DNA of 31,202 nt from positions 1 to 31,202 of the IMG/VR virus record IMGVR_UViG_3300032093_000562; one strand, 5' to 3'. This document shows positions 16,480 to 22,524 of this stretch, in pieces. This DNA comes from a virus. A program made the translations under genes and the position numbers. The notes under the pieces are model-generated. The model was not told the origin of the DNA. It searched no databases and was given only the letters and a program-made list of their open reading frames with translations. The first letter of the stretch is position 1, and every line of letters begins with the position of its first letter.

Positions 16480-16869
16480 CTATGTCACCACCACAGTAAC
16501 TGACCCAAGGTGCAGAGTCAGACGAATATAGTTTGGGGTAAGAAGCTGATCTGGGTTGGTGCTCCCCCCAACAGGTGCCCAGCCCCACTGGATAATCCGG
16601 CTACCTTCACCAAGATTTCCATTAGCGAGTGTACCAGAGACTTGGTACGTTGTATCTCGTCGCGGATTCCGCAACGCCTGCGGGTCGTTTACGGGGTACA
16701 TGCCCAACTGCAACTGCGGATGGTCGGGTTCCCAGCACGACGGACAGACCAGAATGTTGACGTTCTTGGTCTTGATAGTCAGGGTCTTGAGTTGCTTCAG
16801 CTTGTAGCGAAACCCACAGCGGTCACACTGTGCTATCGCTCGTTTGCCTGTCGCAAACTGATTAGCCAC
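16480..16869 (-). CDS. Zinc-ribbon phage protein
   Basis: The 129-residue protein starts at GTG 16869 (MANQFATGKRAIAQ). Two CxxC knuckles, C15-DR-C18 and C42-PS-C45, form a zinc ribbon. Between them lies a basic segment (FRYKLKQLKTLTIKTKNVN) and after them the conserved PDHPQLQLGMYPVNDPQALRNPR. The C-terminal half is beta-rich and ends SVTVVVT. As I recall, this family (ribbon, QLQLGM, PVNDPQA) is widespread in aquatic phages next to neck genes, so a structural role, perhaps in the neck, is more likely than transcription control. GGAA about eight bases upstream could be the ribosome site. Exact function unknown. Confidence 0.83.
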   Translation of the reverse strand: MANQFATGKRAIAQCDRCGFRYKLKQLKTLTIKTKNVNILVCPSCWEPDHPQLQLGMYPVNDPQALRNPRRDTTYQVSGTLANGNLGEGSRIIQWGWAPVGGSTNPDQLLTPNYIRLTLHLGSVTVVVT

Positions 16870-16871
16870 GG

Positions 16872-17555
16872 TCAGTTTCCGAACATATAGCGCGGTACAA
16901 ACCGCACTGGGGCCTTCTCGCGATCTTCTTCAGAAGCGGTGTTCCACGCCTCGTCGTACTGCGCTTTGAGTACTTCCATCCGCACCATAGCGTCAGGGAT
17001 TTTCATCGACAGGTAGTACGCAAGCCCACAGACCAACGCGGGAAGGAACCTGAACGGCACATCCATCGTGTTAGTAGCTGACCCGGCATCCTGCATACGC
17101 CGCAGTCGCCAGTACACAAAGGTGTACGGCTGTGAGGTATCCGGTACAGGCCACACGGTAATCTCTGGGGATTCCAACCGCTTGATCCATACTTGGATGG
17201 GCCGTCCCGTAGAGGTTTTCGTAGGGATGCTCGCGTAGGTAGACGAACTGATACGCGAGATAGTGATGTCAGCCTGAGTCGTACCACTACCGGTACGGAT
17301 CACATGATCCAGAAGATCGACAGTATCAACAGGCAGGGCGTAGGTAGCCGTGCCTGCTACAAGTGGAATTGTCCCCTGCTCCAGCGTCCATAGGTTGACG
17401 CCCCGGTTGGCCCAATCCTGAAACAGCAGGTTTAAAGACCGGCGAGCGGTACGAAAGTCATAGCCCGACCGAAGCTCCGCACCACAACGCTCAAACGCCT
17501 CTTCGACTATATCGGAGAGGTCGAGGTTAAATGTAGCGGTGCCTGAAGTGGTCAT
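16872..17555 (-). CDS. Head-tail adaptor, P22 gp4-like
   Basis: A 227-residue protein starting MTTSGTATFNLDLSDIVEEAF. The N-terminal helices (DIVEEAFERCG, FRTARRSLNLLFQDWANRG), the conserved NLWTLEQG, the strand pair TATYALPVDTVDLLDHVIR and late helices (LPALVCGLAYYLSMKIPD, VLKAQYDEAWNTASEEDREKAP) give the usual order of P22 gp4-like tail accessory factors, which bind below the portal and close the neck. It ends FVPRYMFGN. The ATG overlaps the stop of the Gly/Tyr-rich gene as ATGA. With the portal and gp10-like protein it defines a P22-type neck. The assignment is by pattern and gene order. Confidence 0.85.
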   Translation of the reverse strand: MTTSGTATFNLDLSDIVEEAFERCGAELRSGYDFRTARRSLNLLFQDWANRGVNLWTLEQGTIPLVAGTATYALPVDTVDLLDHVIRTGSGTTQADITISRISSSTYASIPTKTSTGRPIQVWIKRLESPEITVWPVPDTSQPYTFVYWRLRRMQDAGSATNTMDVPFRFLPALVCGLAYYLSMKIPDAMVRMEVLKAQYDEAWNTASEEDREKAPVRFVPRYMFGN

Positions 17556-18499
17556 AGCAACATATTCGTCGGTTTAAAAGCCGTCGTAGGCGCGGGGGTC
17601 ACCGCAGGTCTAGGAGCCGTCGTCGTAGGTGAGGGAGCCGTCGCTACAGTTGTAGGTGTAGTCGGAGCTGGCTGAGTAGGCGTTGTCGGAGGCTTATAGT
17701 TTGTCGGTGGTGCGTTGGGGGTCAGGTAACCATACGGCTGCTGACGTTGCATCATGCCTGCGTAGCCACCCATCCGTTCAGCCATACCGCCGTAGCCACT
17801 CATACCGCCCATCATACCGCCCATCATACCGCCCATCATACCGCCCATCATACCGCCACCCATCTGGCGAGGCTGCATCATGCCCATGTAACCACCCATC
17901 TGGCGGGGCTGCATCATGCCCATATAACCACCGCCGTAGCCACCATAGCCACCATAGCCACCGTAGTCTCCGTAGCTGGGCATTCCGCCGTACATACTCG
18001 CCGGACTCATATATCCGCCGCCGTAGCCACCGCCCATACCACCGTAGCCACCCATACCACCGTAGCTAGGCATGGCAGCATAACCATAACCACCGTAGCC
18101 ACCACCGTAGCTTTGCGGACTAGCGTAACCATAACCACCATAACCGCCGTAACTAGGCATACCGGCATAGCCGCCCATAGCGCCGTAACCGCCGTAGCTA
18201 GGCATAGCAGCATAACCTTGAGCCATCATGGGCTGTGTACCTGTTTGAGTAGGTGGAGCCGCTGACGCAGAAGCTGCGGCAGGAGAAGAAATAGACTTAC
18301 CGGTAATACCTCCGCTACCGCCACCGTTAGTTGGGGCTTCTACTAGCTCGCCCGTAATCGGATTGTAGTAAGAGTTACCGCCGTCACGAGGATTAGTTTG
18401 CTTTGGAGCTATGTAAGCGTAGTCGATGCCGTACTTAGGTGACGAATAGCTTCGTCCCATCAGGTAATCAAGCATCATACTCGTGTGAGTATCAGGCAT
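17552..18499 (-). CDS. Gly/Tyr/Met-rich low-complexity protein, 315 aa
   Basis: The N-terminal ~65 residues are ordinary (MPDTHTSMMLDYLMGRSYSS, then YYNPITGELVEAPTN). Residues ~90-265 are almost only Gly, Tyr, Met, Ala, Ser and Pro, in repeats such as MPSYGGYG, GGYGYA, two copies of GYMGMMQPRQMG and a GGMM run. The last ~45 residues are Pro/Thr-rich (TPTQPAPTTPTT). Such sequences are disordered and may self-associate like silk-type or prion-like domains. The ATG at 18499 has GGAT eight bases upstream and lies six bases after the 45-aa gene. It ends by overlapping the gp4-like start. It may be a neck or minor capsid protein with a sticky tail; function unknown. Repeat-driven length variation is likely. 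Confidence 0.82.
   Translation of the reverse strand: MPDTHTSMMLDYLMGRSYSSPKYGIDYAYIAPKQTNPRDGGNSYYNPITGELVEAPTNGGGSGGITGKSISSPAAASASAAPPTQTGTQPMMAQGYAAMPSYGGYGAMGGYAGMPSYGGYGGYGYASPQSYGGGYGGYGYAAMPSYGGMGGYGGMGGGYGGGYMSPASMYGGMPSYGDYGGYGGYGGYGGGYMGMMQPRQMGGYMGMMQPRQMGGGMMGGMMGGMMGGMMGGMSGYGGMAERMGGYAGMMQRQQPYGYLTPNAPPTNYKPPTTPTQPAPTTPTTVATAPSPTTTAPRPAVTPAPTTAFKPTNMLL
17801..17857 (-). repeat. 12-base tandem repeat encoding Met-Gly-Gly-Met
   Basis: Four perfect copies of CATACCGCCCAT (plus strand) and a partial fifth, inside the Gly/Tyr-rich gene. They encode the M-M-G-G run. Being a multiple of three, copy changes keep the frame. Confidence 0.95.
17861..17932 (-). repeat. 36-base tandem repeat, two copies
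   Basis: Two copies of a 36-base unit at 17861-17896 and 17897-17932, with two or three base differences, encode the doubled GYMGMMQPRQMG peptide in the Gly/Tyr-rich protein. Confidence 0.92.
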
Positions 18500-18504
18500 A
18501 GCCG

Positions 18505-18642
18505 TTATCCTTTTTTGCGAGGACGGCAGGGACCGCCTTTAGCGTAAACGTCTACTATCTGAGGCGAGTCTTTCCGACTCACGCGGGTCTTGCGTGGCTT
18601 TTTGTTTTGGGCGATATCGCCCATACCACGACAAGGACGCAT
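18505..18642 (-). CDS. 45-aa basic protein with YAKGG motif
   Basis: A tiny gene tied to both neighbours: its ATG overlaps the preceding stop as TAATG and it ends six bases before the Gly/Tyr-rich gene. It starts MRPCRGMGDIAQNKKPRKTR and ends VYAKGGPCRPRKKG. Thirteen of 45 residues are Lys or Arg, with Cys at 4 and 39. The YAKGG near the C-terminus is the same motif as in the 78-, 89- and 261-aa proteins just upstream, but the RGDG part that follows there is replaced by PCRPRKKG. Disordered, probably nucleic-acid or capsid-binding. Function unknown. Confidence 0.75.
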   Translation of the reverse strand: MRPCRGMGDIAQNKKPRKTRVSRKDSPQIVDVYAKGGPCRPRKKG

Positions 18643-18911
18643 TACTTCATCCTGATCATTTTGCAAGCGGTCTTACCCTTACGGGCAATGCCATCGACTT
18701 TACCGCCTTTGGCGTAGCCCATCTCCTTATGCTCCTTCTTCTCGTACTCCCGCAGTTTCTTGGGAGCACCTTTTAGAGCACGTTCTTCTTTCTTGGCGAT
18801 CTTGCGGGTGTCTTTCTCTTTCCCCGCAGCCTCGCGCTTCTCATGCTTGGCAAGGCCTTTCTCGCCTTTCTTGGCGAAGTACGCCGCCATCTCGCCCGAC
18901 ATCTTACCCAT
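18642..18911 (-). CDS. 89-aa highly charged helical protein with YAKGGKV tail
   Basis: The protein starts MGKMSGEMAAYFAKKGEKGL and continues as a Lys/Glu-rich helix (AKHEKREAAGKEKDTRKIAKKEERAL, then APKKLREYEKKEHKEMG). It ends YAKGGKVDGIARKGKTACKM plus IRMK. The pattern KKGEKGLAKHEKREAAGKE-DT---AKKE is one I recall from many aquatic phages, usually near head or neck genes. The ATG overlaps the upstream stop as TAATG. The tail is a variant of the neighbours' tails: AKGGKV, then KGKT and a basic end. Probably a small virion or assembly protein; no known enzymatic role. Confidence 0.82.
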   Translation of the reverse strand: MGKMSGEMAAYFAKKGEKGLAKHEKREAAGKEKDTRKIAKKEERALKGAPKKLREYEKKEHKEMGYAKGGKVDGIARKGKTACKMIRMK

Positions 18912-19696
18912 TAGATGATCCTCCCACGGGTTTTGCCTTTCTTGGCACAGCCGTCAGCTTTTACGTGACCGCCTTTGGCGAAGCCACGTTCGCGCAACCG
19001 CTTAAATACCTCGTTATCTGGATTCCGTGACCCCAAATCAGCCATGAACTCCTTCATGCGATCTACTTTCGGTTTAGGAGCGGCTTTTGGTGCGGCTTTA
19101 GTCGGAGCATCCGCTACAGGCATAACTCGTTTCCGAGCAGTCACGCTCATCTCAGGAAGTTCTTTGTCCTGAAACTTCTTGAGTGCATTAGCAGAAACTT
19201 GACTCATGTAGTCAGGCTTACCTGCATCCCGCTTGGCTTCACCACGCTTACGCGCAGCTTCCATAGCGGCTTTGTCAGCCTGCTCCTGCTTGTACTCCGT
19301 GCGCCGGTTAAGGAAGCCAGCCACTTTGTCGCGGGCTGCTAGCGCGGGCTTTGTGTCTTTCAGTGCGTCACCAAGCTCATACGCGCCGTATATTGCGCCA
19401 GCAGGGCCAGCAAACCGTGCTGCGGTGCCAAGTGCTCCGCGACCAGCCATGCTAGCGGCGCTACGAGCAGCTTGACGTTTTGCAGCTTCGCGTGAGGCTG
19501 CTTGAGCTTCGCCTTCTACTGCGGAACTAAACGGAGCGGAAGGTTTTGGAGTGGGCTTAGGCTTAGGCTTAGGCTTGGATTTTTTCTCCTCCATGCCACT
19601 AGCGTAGTCTCCACCTCTAGGAGTACCCCCACGCATTTTTTCGCGGGGTTTACCACGTTTCTTTTCTTCCATCCCGCTTGAATAGTCACCAGCCAT
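18911..19696 (-). CDS. 261-aa Ala/Lys-rich protein with AKGG-type tail
   Basis: The ATG at 19696 has AGGAG seven bases upstream. The N-terminus holds a duplicated motif, GDYSSGMEEKKRGKPREK and GDYASGMEEKKSKPKPK, followed by a Lys-Pro run. Residues about 60-150 are Ala-rich helix with an apolar patch (GALGTAARFAGPAGAIYGAY) too weak for a sure membrane span. RTEYKQEQADKAAMEAARKR follows, then a Pro/Ala linker, and DRMKEFMADLGSRNPDNEVF. It ends FAKGGHVKADGCAKKGKTRG plus RII, the same tail as the 78-aa protein. The histone-like Lys/Ala composition suggests binding to DNA or to the inner capsid; an internal virion protein is possible. Function unknown. Confidence 0.78.
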   Translation of the reverse strand: MAGDYSSGMEEKKRGKPREKMRGGTPRGGDYASGMEEKKSKPKPKPKPTPKPSAPFSSAVEGEAQAASREAAKRQAARSAASMAGRGALGTAARFAGPAGAIYGAYELGDALKDTKPALAARDKVAGFLNRRTEYKQEQADKAAMEAARKRGEAKRDAGKPDYMSQVSANALKKFQDKELPEMSVTARKRVMPVADAPTKAAPKAAPKPKVDRMKEFMADLGSRNPDNEVFKRLRERGFAKGGHVKADGCAKKGKTRGRII

Positions 19697-19707
19697 TGCC
19701 GTTCTCC

Positions 19708-19944
19708 TTAAATCATCCGGCCTTTCGTGTGGCCTTTCGTGCAGCAGCCGTCGCCGCGAACTTTGCCACCCTTCGCCATTTTCTTAGGCGGGACTTTTTT
19801 AGGTGGAGGAGCCTTGGGTTTAGGTGCGGCGGCTTTGGGTTCAGTTTCTTTAAGAACCTTGCTAGCCTCTGCTTCGCTTTCCCCGCCCGCAATTTCATCC
19901 TCAGTGAGATCGCTCATTTTGATATCGTAGGGATTCTTAGGCAT
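19708..19944 (-). CDS. 78-aa protein with acidic N-terminus and KVRGDG tail
   Basis: It starts MPKNPYDIKMSDLTEDEIAG: the first 35 residues are acidic, then a Pro/Lys linker (PKPKAPPPKKVPPKK), then the C-terminus MAKGGKVRGDGCCTKGHTKG plus RMI. The ATG overlaps the upstream stop as TAATG. The tail is the clearest form of the motif shared by the neighbouring genes. The Cys pair in the tail (GDGCCTKG) is replaced by CA or AA in others. The three-part build (acidic body, flexible arm, basic tag) suggests an adaptor or tagged small virion protein. Function unknown. Confidence 0.8.
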   Translation of the reverse strand: MPKNPYDIKMSDLTEDEIAGGESEAEASKVLKETEPKAAAPKPKAPPPKKVPPKKMAKGGKVRGDGCCTKGHTKGRMI

Positions 19945-20174
19945 TACTTTTTCCTTTTCCCGCTAGGTGTAACAGGCCAGCTTTGTCTGGCTGGCCCCGT
20001 TTTCTTCGCTGCCATCGTAGCTTTCTGCTTCGATGACATCTTCGCTGCCGCTGCCTTGGGCCTGCAAGCGGGGTAGCCGCGTTTGTCGCTGGCCCCTGAC
20101 CGGCCACATTCTTTGCCAGTCTTTACATCAACCCACTGCTCACCGAACCATTTGCCAAGGCCGCCCTTAGCCAC
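19944..20174 (-). CDS. 76-aa basic phage protein (GKWFGEQWVD family)
   Basis: It starts at GTG 20174; the GTGGCTAA overlap with the stop of the 57-aa gene supports coupling. MAKGGLGKWFGEQWVDVKTG, then ECGRSGASDKRGYPACRPKA with two Cys, then KMSSKQKATMAAKKTG, gives the order GKWF-E-WVD / CGRS / YP-C-P / KMS, which I know from a family of small phage and algal-virus proteins (possibly DUF5872; the name is uncertain). The Cys pair could bind metal. Its basic charge and place among other basic proteins suggest a virion or DNA-binding role. No function is established. Confidence 0.83.
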   Translation of the reverse strand: MAKGGLGKWFGEQWVDVKTGKECGRSGASDKRGYPACRPKAAAAKMSSKQKATMAAKKTGPARQSWPVTPSGKRKK

Positions 20175-20340
20175 CTTTCTTCACCCGGTTGTCAGGGCCA
20201 GCCCATGACCCACCGCGCTTTTTGTACTCCTTGGACGCCCATGCGTTGGAATACGCGCTAGGGTGAACATCAAACTTGGCCTTAGCCGCCGCTTGAACAC
20301 GCGACCAAAGCGCAGAATTCTTCGGCTTTGGTGAGGCCAT
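20167..20340 (-). CDS. 57-aa conserved basic phage protein
   Basis: A gene of 57 codons plus stop, easily missed by length filters. It starts MASPKPKNSALWSRVQAAAK, continues AKFDVHPSAYSNAWASKEYK and ends with KRGGSWAGPDNRVKKGG. The core K-FDVHPSAYSNAWASKEYKKRGG-W is a recognisable conserved motif in small aquatic phage proteins. The ATG lies one base after the stop of the 84-aa gene, and its own stop overlaps the next GTG by eight bases (GTGGCTAA). This double coupling argues strongly that it is translated. Function unknown. Confidence 0.82.
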   Translation of the reverse strand: MASPKPKNSALWSRVQAAAKAKFDVHPSAYSNAWASKEYKKRGGSWAGPDNRVKKGG

Positions 20341-20341
20341 G

Positions 20342-20596
20342 TCAGCAGTTCCACGCCCGAAGCGACTTATTGATCCGTGAATTCGGATCGTTTGCCGTCT
20401 TTGAGCTAGTGTTTTTCTTTTTCATGCCTTTCATCCGAGCACAAAAAGAGTCACGGCGAGGGCCACCTTCAGGCTGCGGAGCCTTCAGCCCCGGCTTACC
20501 GGGGTTGGCCTTGTTGTACGAAGCCCTGCCTTTGGCGTTCAAACCGCCAGCAGGGTTCTTACCTTCTTTGCGAGTCCAAGCGGGTGTCTTAGGCAT
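20342..20596 (-). CDS. 84-aa conserved basic phage protein (DSFCARM motif)
   Basis: It starts MPKTPAWTRKEGKNPAGGLN. The segments AKGRASYNKANPG, LKAPQPEGGPRRDSFCARMK and SSKTANDPNSRINKSLRAWN-C form a continuous conserved block: AWTRKEGKNP-GGLN at the start, DSFCARMKGMKK in the middle and NDP-SRINK-LRAWNC at the end. I recall this as a widespread phage family (possibly DUF6321; the name is uncertain). The two Cys (FCARM and the C-terminal Cys) are conserved features. Its ATG overlaps the upstream stop by eight bases (ATGCCTAA). Function is unknown; the location suggests a minor virion or assembly protein. Confidence 0.87.
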   Translation of the reverse strand: MPKTPAWTRKEGKNPAGGLNAKGRASYNKANPGKPGLKAPQPEGGPRRDSFCARMKGMKKKNTSSKTANDPNSRINKSLRAWNC

Positions 20597-20879
20597 AGAA
20601 CGCAGTCACCGTGCAGCCAGACAATGTAGCGTGTACGTCTGTTTCAAACAGAATTCCGTTGTCCGGGATATAGATGGTGTTAGTCGCACCCGTACCCGCA
20701 GCCGACGCTGCTATGTCCATTTGAAGCTCAACGGTGCCAGAAGCCCCACCGTCTCGTAGAATGATACTACCTGCCGCAGCGCCAGATACAACAACGAGAC
20801 TTCTGATACGCGTCCGATAGCTGACAAGTGTCCCCGTCGTACCGAGATAGACACTTTTTATGTCGGTTTGCATGCTCAT
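20589..20879 (-). CDS. 96-aa beta-rich virion protein
   Basis: It starts MSMQTDIKSVYLGTTGTLVS, with GGAG seven bases before the ATG. The body alternates strands and short turns (RIRSLVVVSGAAAGSIILRD, GTVELQMDIAASAAGTG) and ends TIYIPDNGILFETDVHATLS-GCTVTAFYA. The IPDNGILF-TDVHATL-G-tVT end is a common close of small phage beta-sandwich proteins that decorate heads or tails. It follows the 159-aa gene and precedes the basic-protein run. Structural role inferred. Confidence 0.82.
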   Translation of the reverse strand: MSMQTDIKSVYLGTTGTLVSYRTRIRSLVVVSGAAAGSIILRDGGASGTVELQMDIAASAAGTGATNTIYIPDNGILFETDVHATLSGCTVTAFYA

Positions 20880-20901
20880 AGCGTTACTCCCTGTTTAGCT
20901 A

Positions 20902-21381
20902 TTAGGCGCTAACGGGGTTTGAGCTACCGTCATCAGCACGCTGAACGTACTGCACGTTAATGACAGCGCGGCCAACACCAGCCGCTACACCGACCGTATA
21001 ACGCGCCCAAAGCTGGGTATCTGCGCTAGTGGACAGCGTAGCCCATGCCAGTACGTTCGCAATTGCCGTGGTCGAGAATCGGCCACCAGCCGTCGTTGCC
21101 GTAGCGGGGAAGAGTTGTGCGCCACCCGAAGCCGTACCGACAGAGATCGTGGAGGTCGAGCTACCGCCGGGAACGACGATCTGGTCAACAACGATGTTAA
21201 TGATAGCCGCGCCTTTCGGGATGTTGCCGAACTGAACATCGACGTTACCCGCGCCAGCCGTCACGACACCAGTGTCGTAGGACTGAGTAAGAACGACAAG
21301 ACCAGTATTACGGCCCTGAGCTACGGTGCCTTCGCGGATGGTGCCAGAACGAACAGGGCCGGAGAAAGTCGAAAAAGACAT
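20902..21381 (-). CDS. 159-aa structural protein, first gene after the capsid terminator
   Basis: It starts MSFSTFSGPVRSGTIREGTV with GAGGA about six bases before the ATG. The N-terminal FSGPVRSGTIREG is a frequent start of phage head- or tail-associated proteins. The body has strands such as GLVVLTQSYDTGVV, GAAIINIVVDQIVV, STISVGTASGGAQLF and RAVINVQYVQRADDG. No cysteine or enzymatic motif is present. It is the first gene behind the terminator and a candidate promoter, so it may be made at a level different from the capsid protein. Possibly a head-decoration or tail component; function inferred. Confidence 0.82.
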   Translation of the reverse strand: MSFSTFSGPVRSGTIREGTVAQGRNTGLVVLTQSYDTGVVTAGAGNVDVQFGNIPKGAAIINIVVDQIVVPGGSSTSTISVGTASGGAQLFPATATTAGGRFSTTAIANVLAWATLSTSADTQLWARYTVGVAAGVGRAVINVQYVQRADDGSSNPVSA

Positions 21382-21468
21382 GATGGTTCCTCATATGCGA
21401 GTTCCCCATCCATCTGCATATAGTCTGCCGGGACAGTGCGGATGGGGCTATTTCCCCGGAGTAGGATT
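21382..21468 (-). promoter_or_regulatory. Leader with 8-bp inverted repeat before the 159-aa gene
   Basis: About 87 bases of untranslated leader follow the candidate promoter. CCCCATCC at 21404-21411 and GGATGGGG at 21440-21447 are perfect inverted repeats, so the transcript can form a stem with a 28-base loop, ending about 20 bases before the start codon. It has no T-run, so it is not a terminator; an mRNA-stability or translation-control element is possible. Confidence 0.5.
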
Positions 21469-21497
21469 TTTATAACACGAAGAAGTAGACGATGCAA
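21469..21497 (-). promoter_or_regulatory. Candidate sigma70-type promoter downstream of the capsid gene
   Basis: On the minus strand TTGCAT (21497-21492) and TATAAA (21474-21469) are separated by 17 bases. The -10 box matches five of six consensus bases, the -35 only three. Its location just after the capsid terminator and before the 159-aa gene makes function plausible, since genes behind the terminator would otherwise depend on read-through. Confidence 0.45.
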
Positions 21498-21508
21498 CAA
21501 CTGTAAAT

Positions 21509-21533
21509 AAAAAAAGCCCCCACGAGGGGGGCT
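21509..21533 (-). terminator. Rho-independent terminator after the major capsid gene
   Basis: On the minus strand AGCCCCC (21533-21527), a five-base loop and GGGGGCT (21521-21515) form a perfect 7-bp GC stem followed directly by seven T (21515-21509). It begins 46 bases past the capsid stop. Confidence 0.9.
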
Positions 21534-21578
21534 AAAGGTGGGAGGGAAGGACAGGAACCCCGCCCACAGGAGGACCAC

Positions 21579-22511
21579 TCAGGTCGAACCGGGCGAACCC
21601 CAGATACCCAGCGGATCGGACCAGCCGAAGCTGTAACGCTCGCGGGCCTTGTACCGGACGTTGCCGGTGTCGAAGTCGCCGTCCATCGAAGTGCTCATGG
21701 GAGCACGGACGAAGTGCTTCAGGCCGTTGGGTACGTCAGTGGTGAGGAACCACGCGTTGGTGTCGGTCAGGAAGTGGTTGACCGTGTAGCCTTCCGGGAT
21801 TGCACCCATCTGCTTCAGCGCGTTGATGTCGTTGTCGGTCGTGCTGACGCGGAGTTCCGTGTCGAGCAGTCGCTTGGCGACGAACATCAGTGCCGGAGGA
21901 ATGACGAGTTTACGCGGCTTGGCTGCGATCAGCAGACCACGCTCATCGGTCCACGCTGCGATCTGGATAACCGCTGCTTCCAGAGCCGTTTCGTTCAGGT
22001 CAACACCGGTCGAGGGGCTGTTGTAGTTAACAGCACCGCTAACCAGCGGGTGACCGACGCGGCTACCGCCAGAGTTGTTACCAAACAGGGTGGTACCGTC
22101 ACCGCCAAGGTAGTTGCCGTTGAACCCGTTGTTCAGGATCGACGCAGCTTTTACCTGCTTGGTGTACGCCATCGCACGGGCCAGAGCCTTGGTGTAGCGA
22201 GCCGACAGACTGTCGTAGAGGTTGTCTTCTACGGCTTCTTCGGTGATCGCAAAGCCAAGAGCAATAGTCTCGTGGGTGTAGCGAGCGGTCCACGCCTCTT
22301 GCGCGTTGTCATACGCGATAGCGGAGCCTTCCGTCTTGACCGGTGCAGCCGCGAAGCCGGAGAGTTTCGTCTCCTCTTCAAAGCTACGCTCGGACGTTTC
22401 GGTGTCATAAACTTCCTTGTGCTCTTCGCCGTAGCGCGAATACTCCATGCCGAAGAGGGCGTTGAGGCCGGGAAGAAGCTCTTTAAGGAGCTGGGAACGT
22501 GAAATAGCCAT
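21579..22511 (-). CDS. Major capsid protein
   Basis: A 310-residue protein starting MAISRSQLLKELLPGLNALF with AGGAG nine bases upstream. The N-terminal arm (GMEYSRYGEEHKEVYDTETS, ERSFEEETKLSGFAAAP) is followed by the E-loop/P-domain region (ARYTHETIALGFAITEEAVE, DNLYDSLSARYTKALARAMA) and the A-domain-like C-terminus (RKLVIPPALMFVAKRLLDTE, ending WSDPLGIWGSPG). This is the HK97-type capsid family of many uncultured aquatic phages as I recall. It lies after scaffold and decoration genes, as expected, and is followed by a strong terminator, consistent with high expression. No separate maturation protease is seen. Confidence 0.92.
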   Translation of the reverse strand: MAISRSQLLKELLPGLNALFGMEYSRYGEEHKEVYDTETSERSFEEETKLSGFAAAPVKTEGSAIAYDNAQEAWTARYTHETIALGFAITEEAVEDNLYDSLSARYTKALARAMAYTKQVKAASILNNGFNGNYLGGDGTTLFGNNSGGSRVGHPLVSGAVNYNSPSTGVDLNETALEAAVIQIAAWTDERGLLIAAKPRKLVIPPALMFVAKRLLDTELRVSTTDNDINALKQMGAIPEGYTVNHFLTDTNAWFLTTDVPNGLKHFVRAPMSTSMDGDFDTGNVRYKARERYSFGWSDPLGIWGSPGST

Positions 22512-22524
22512 TGTTCGTTACTCC

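Noticed and set aside
17801-17932. Short regular repeats as a possible CRISPR array
   Set aside because: Units are 12 and 36 bases with no unique spacers and encode amino-acid repeats.
17747-18265. 172-codon plus-strand frame, His/Thr/Val-rich
   Set aside because: It is the mirror of the Gly/Tyr repeat gene; the repeats explain both its length and its odd composition.
21714-22502. 262-codon plus-strand frame opposite the capsid gene
   Set aside because: It is antisense to a conserved gene, has no ribosome site and an Arg/Val-rich composition typical of a shadow frame.
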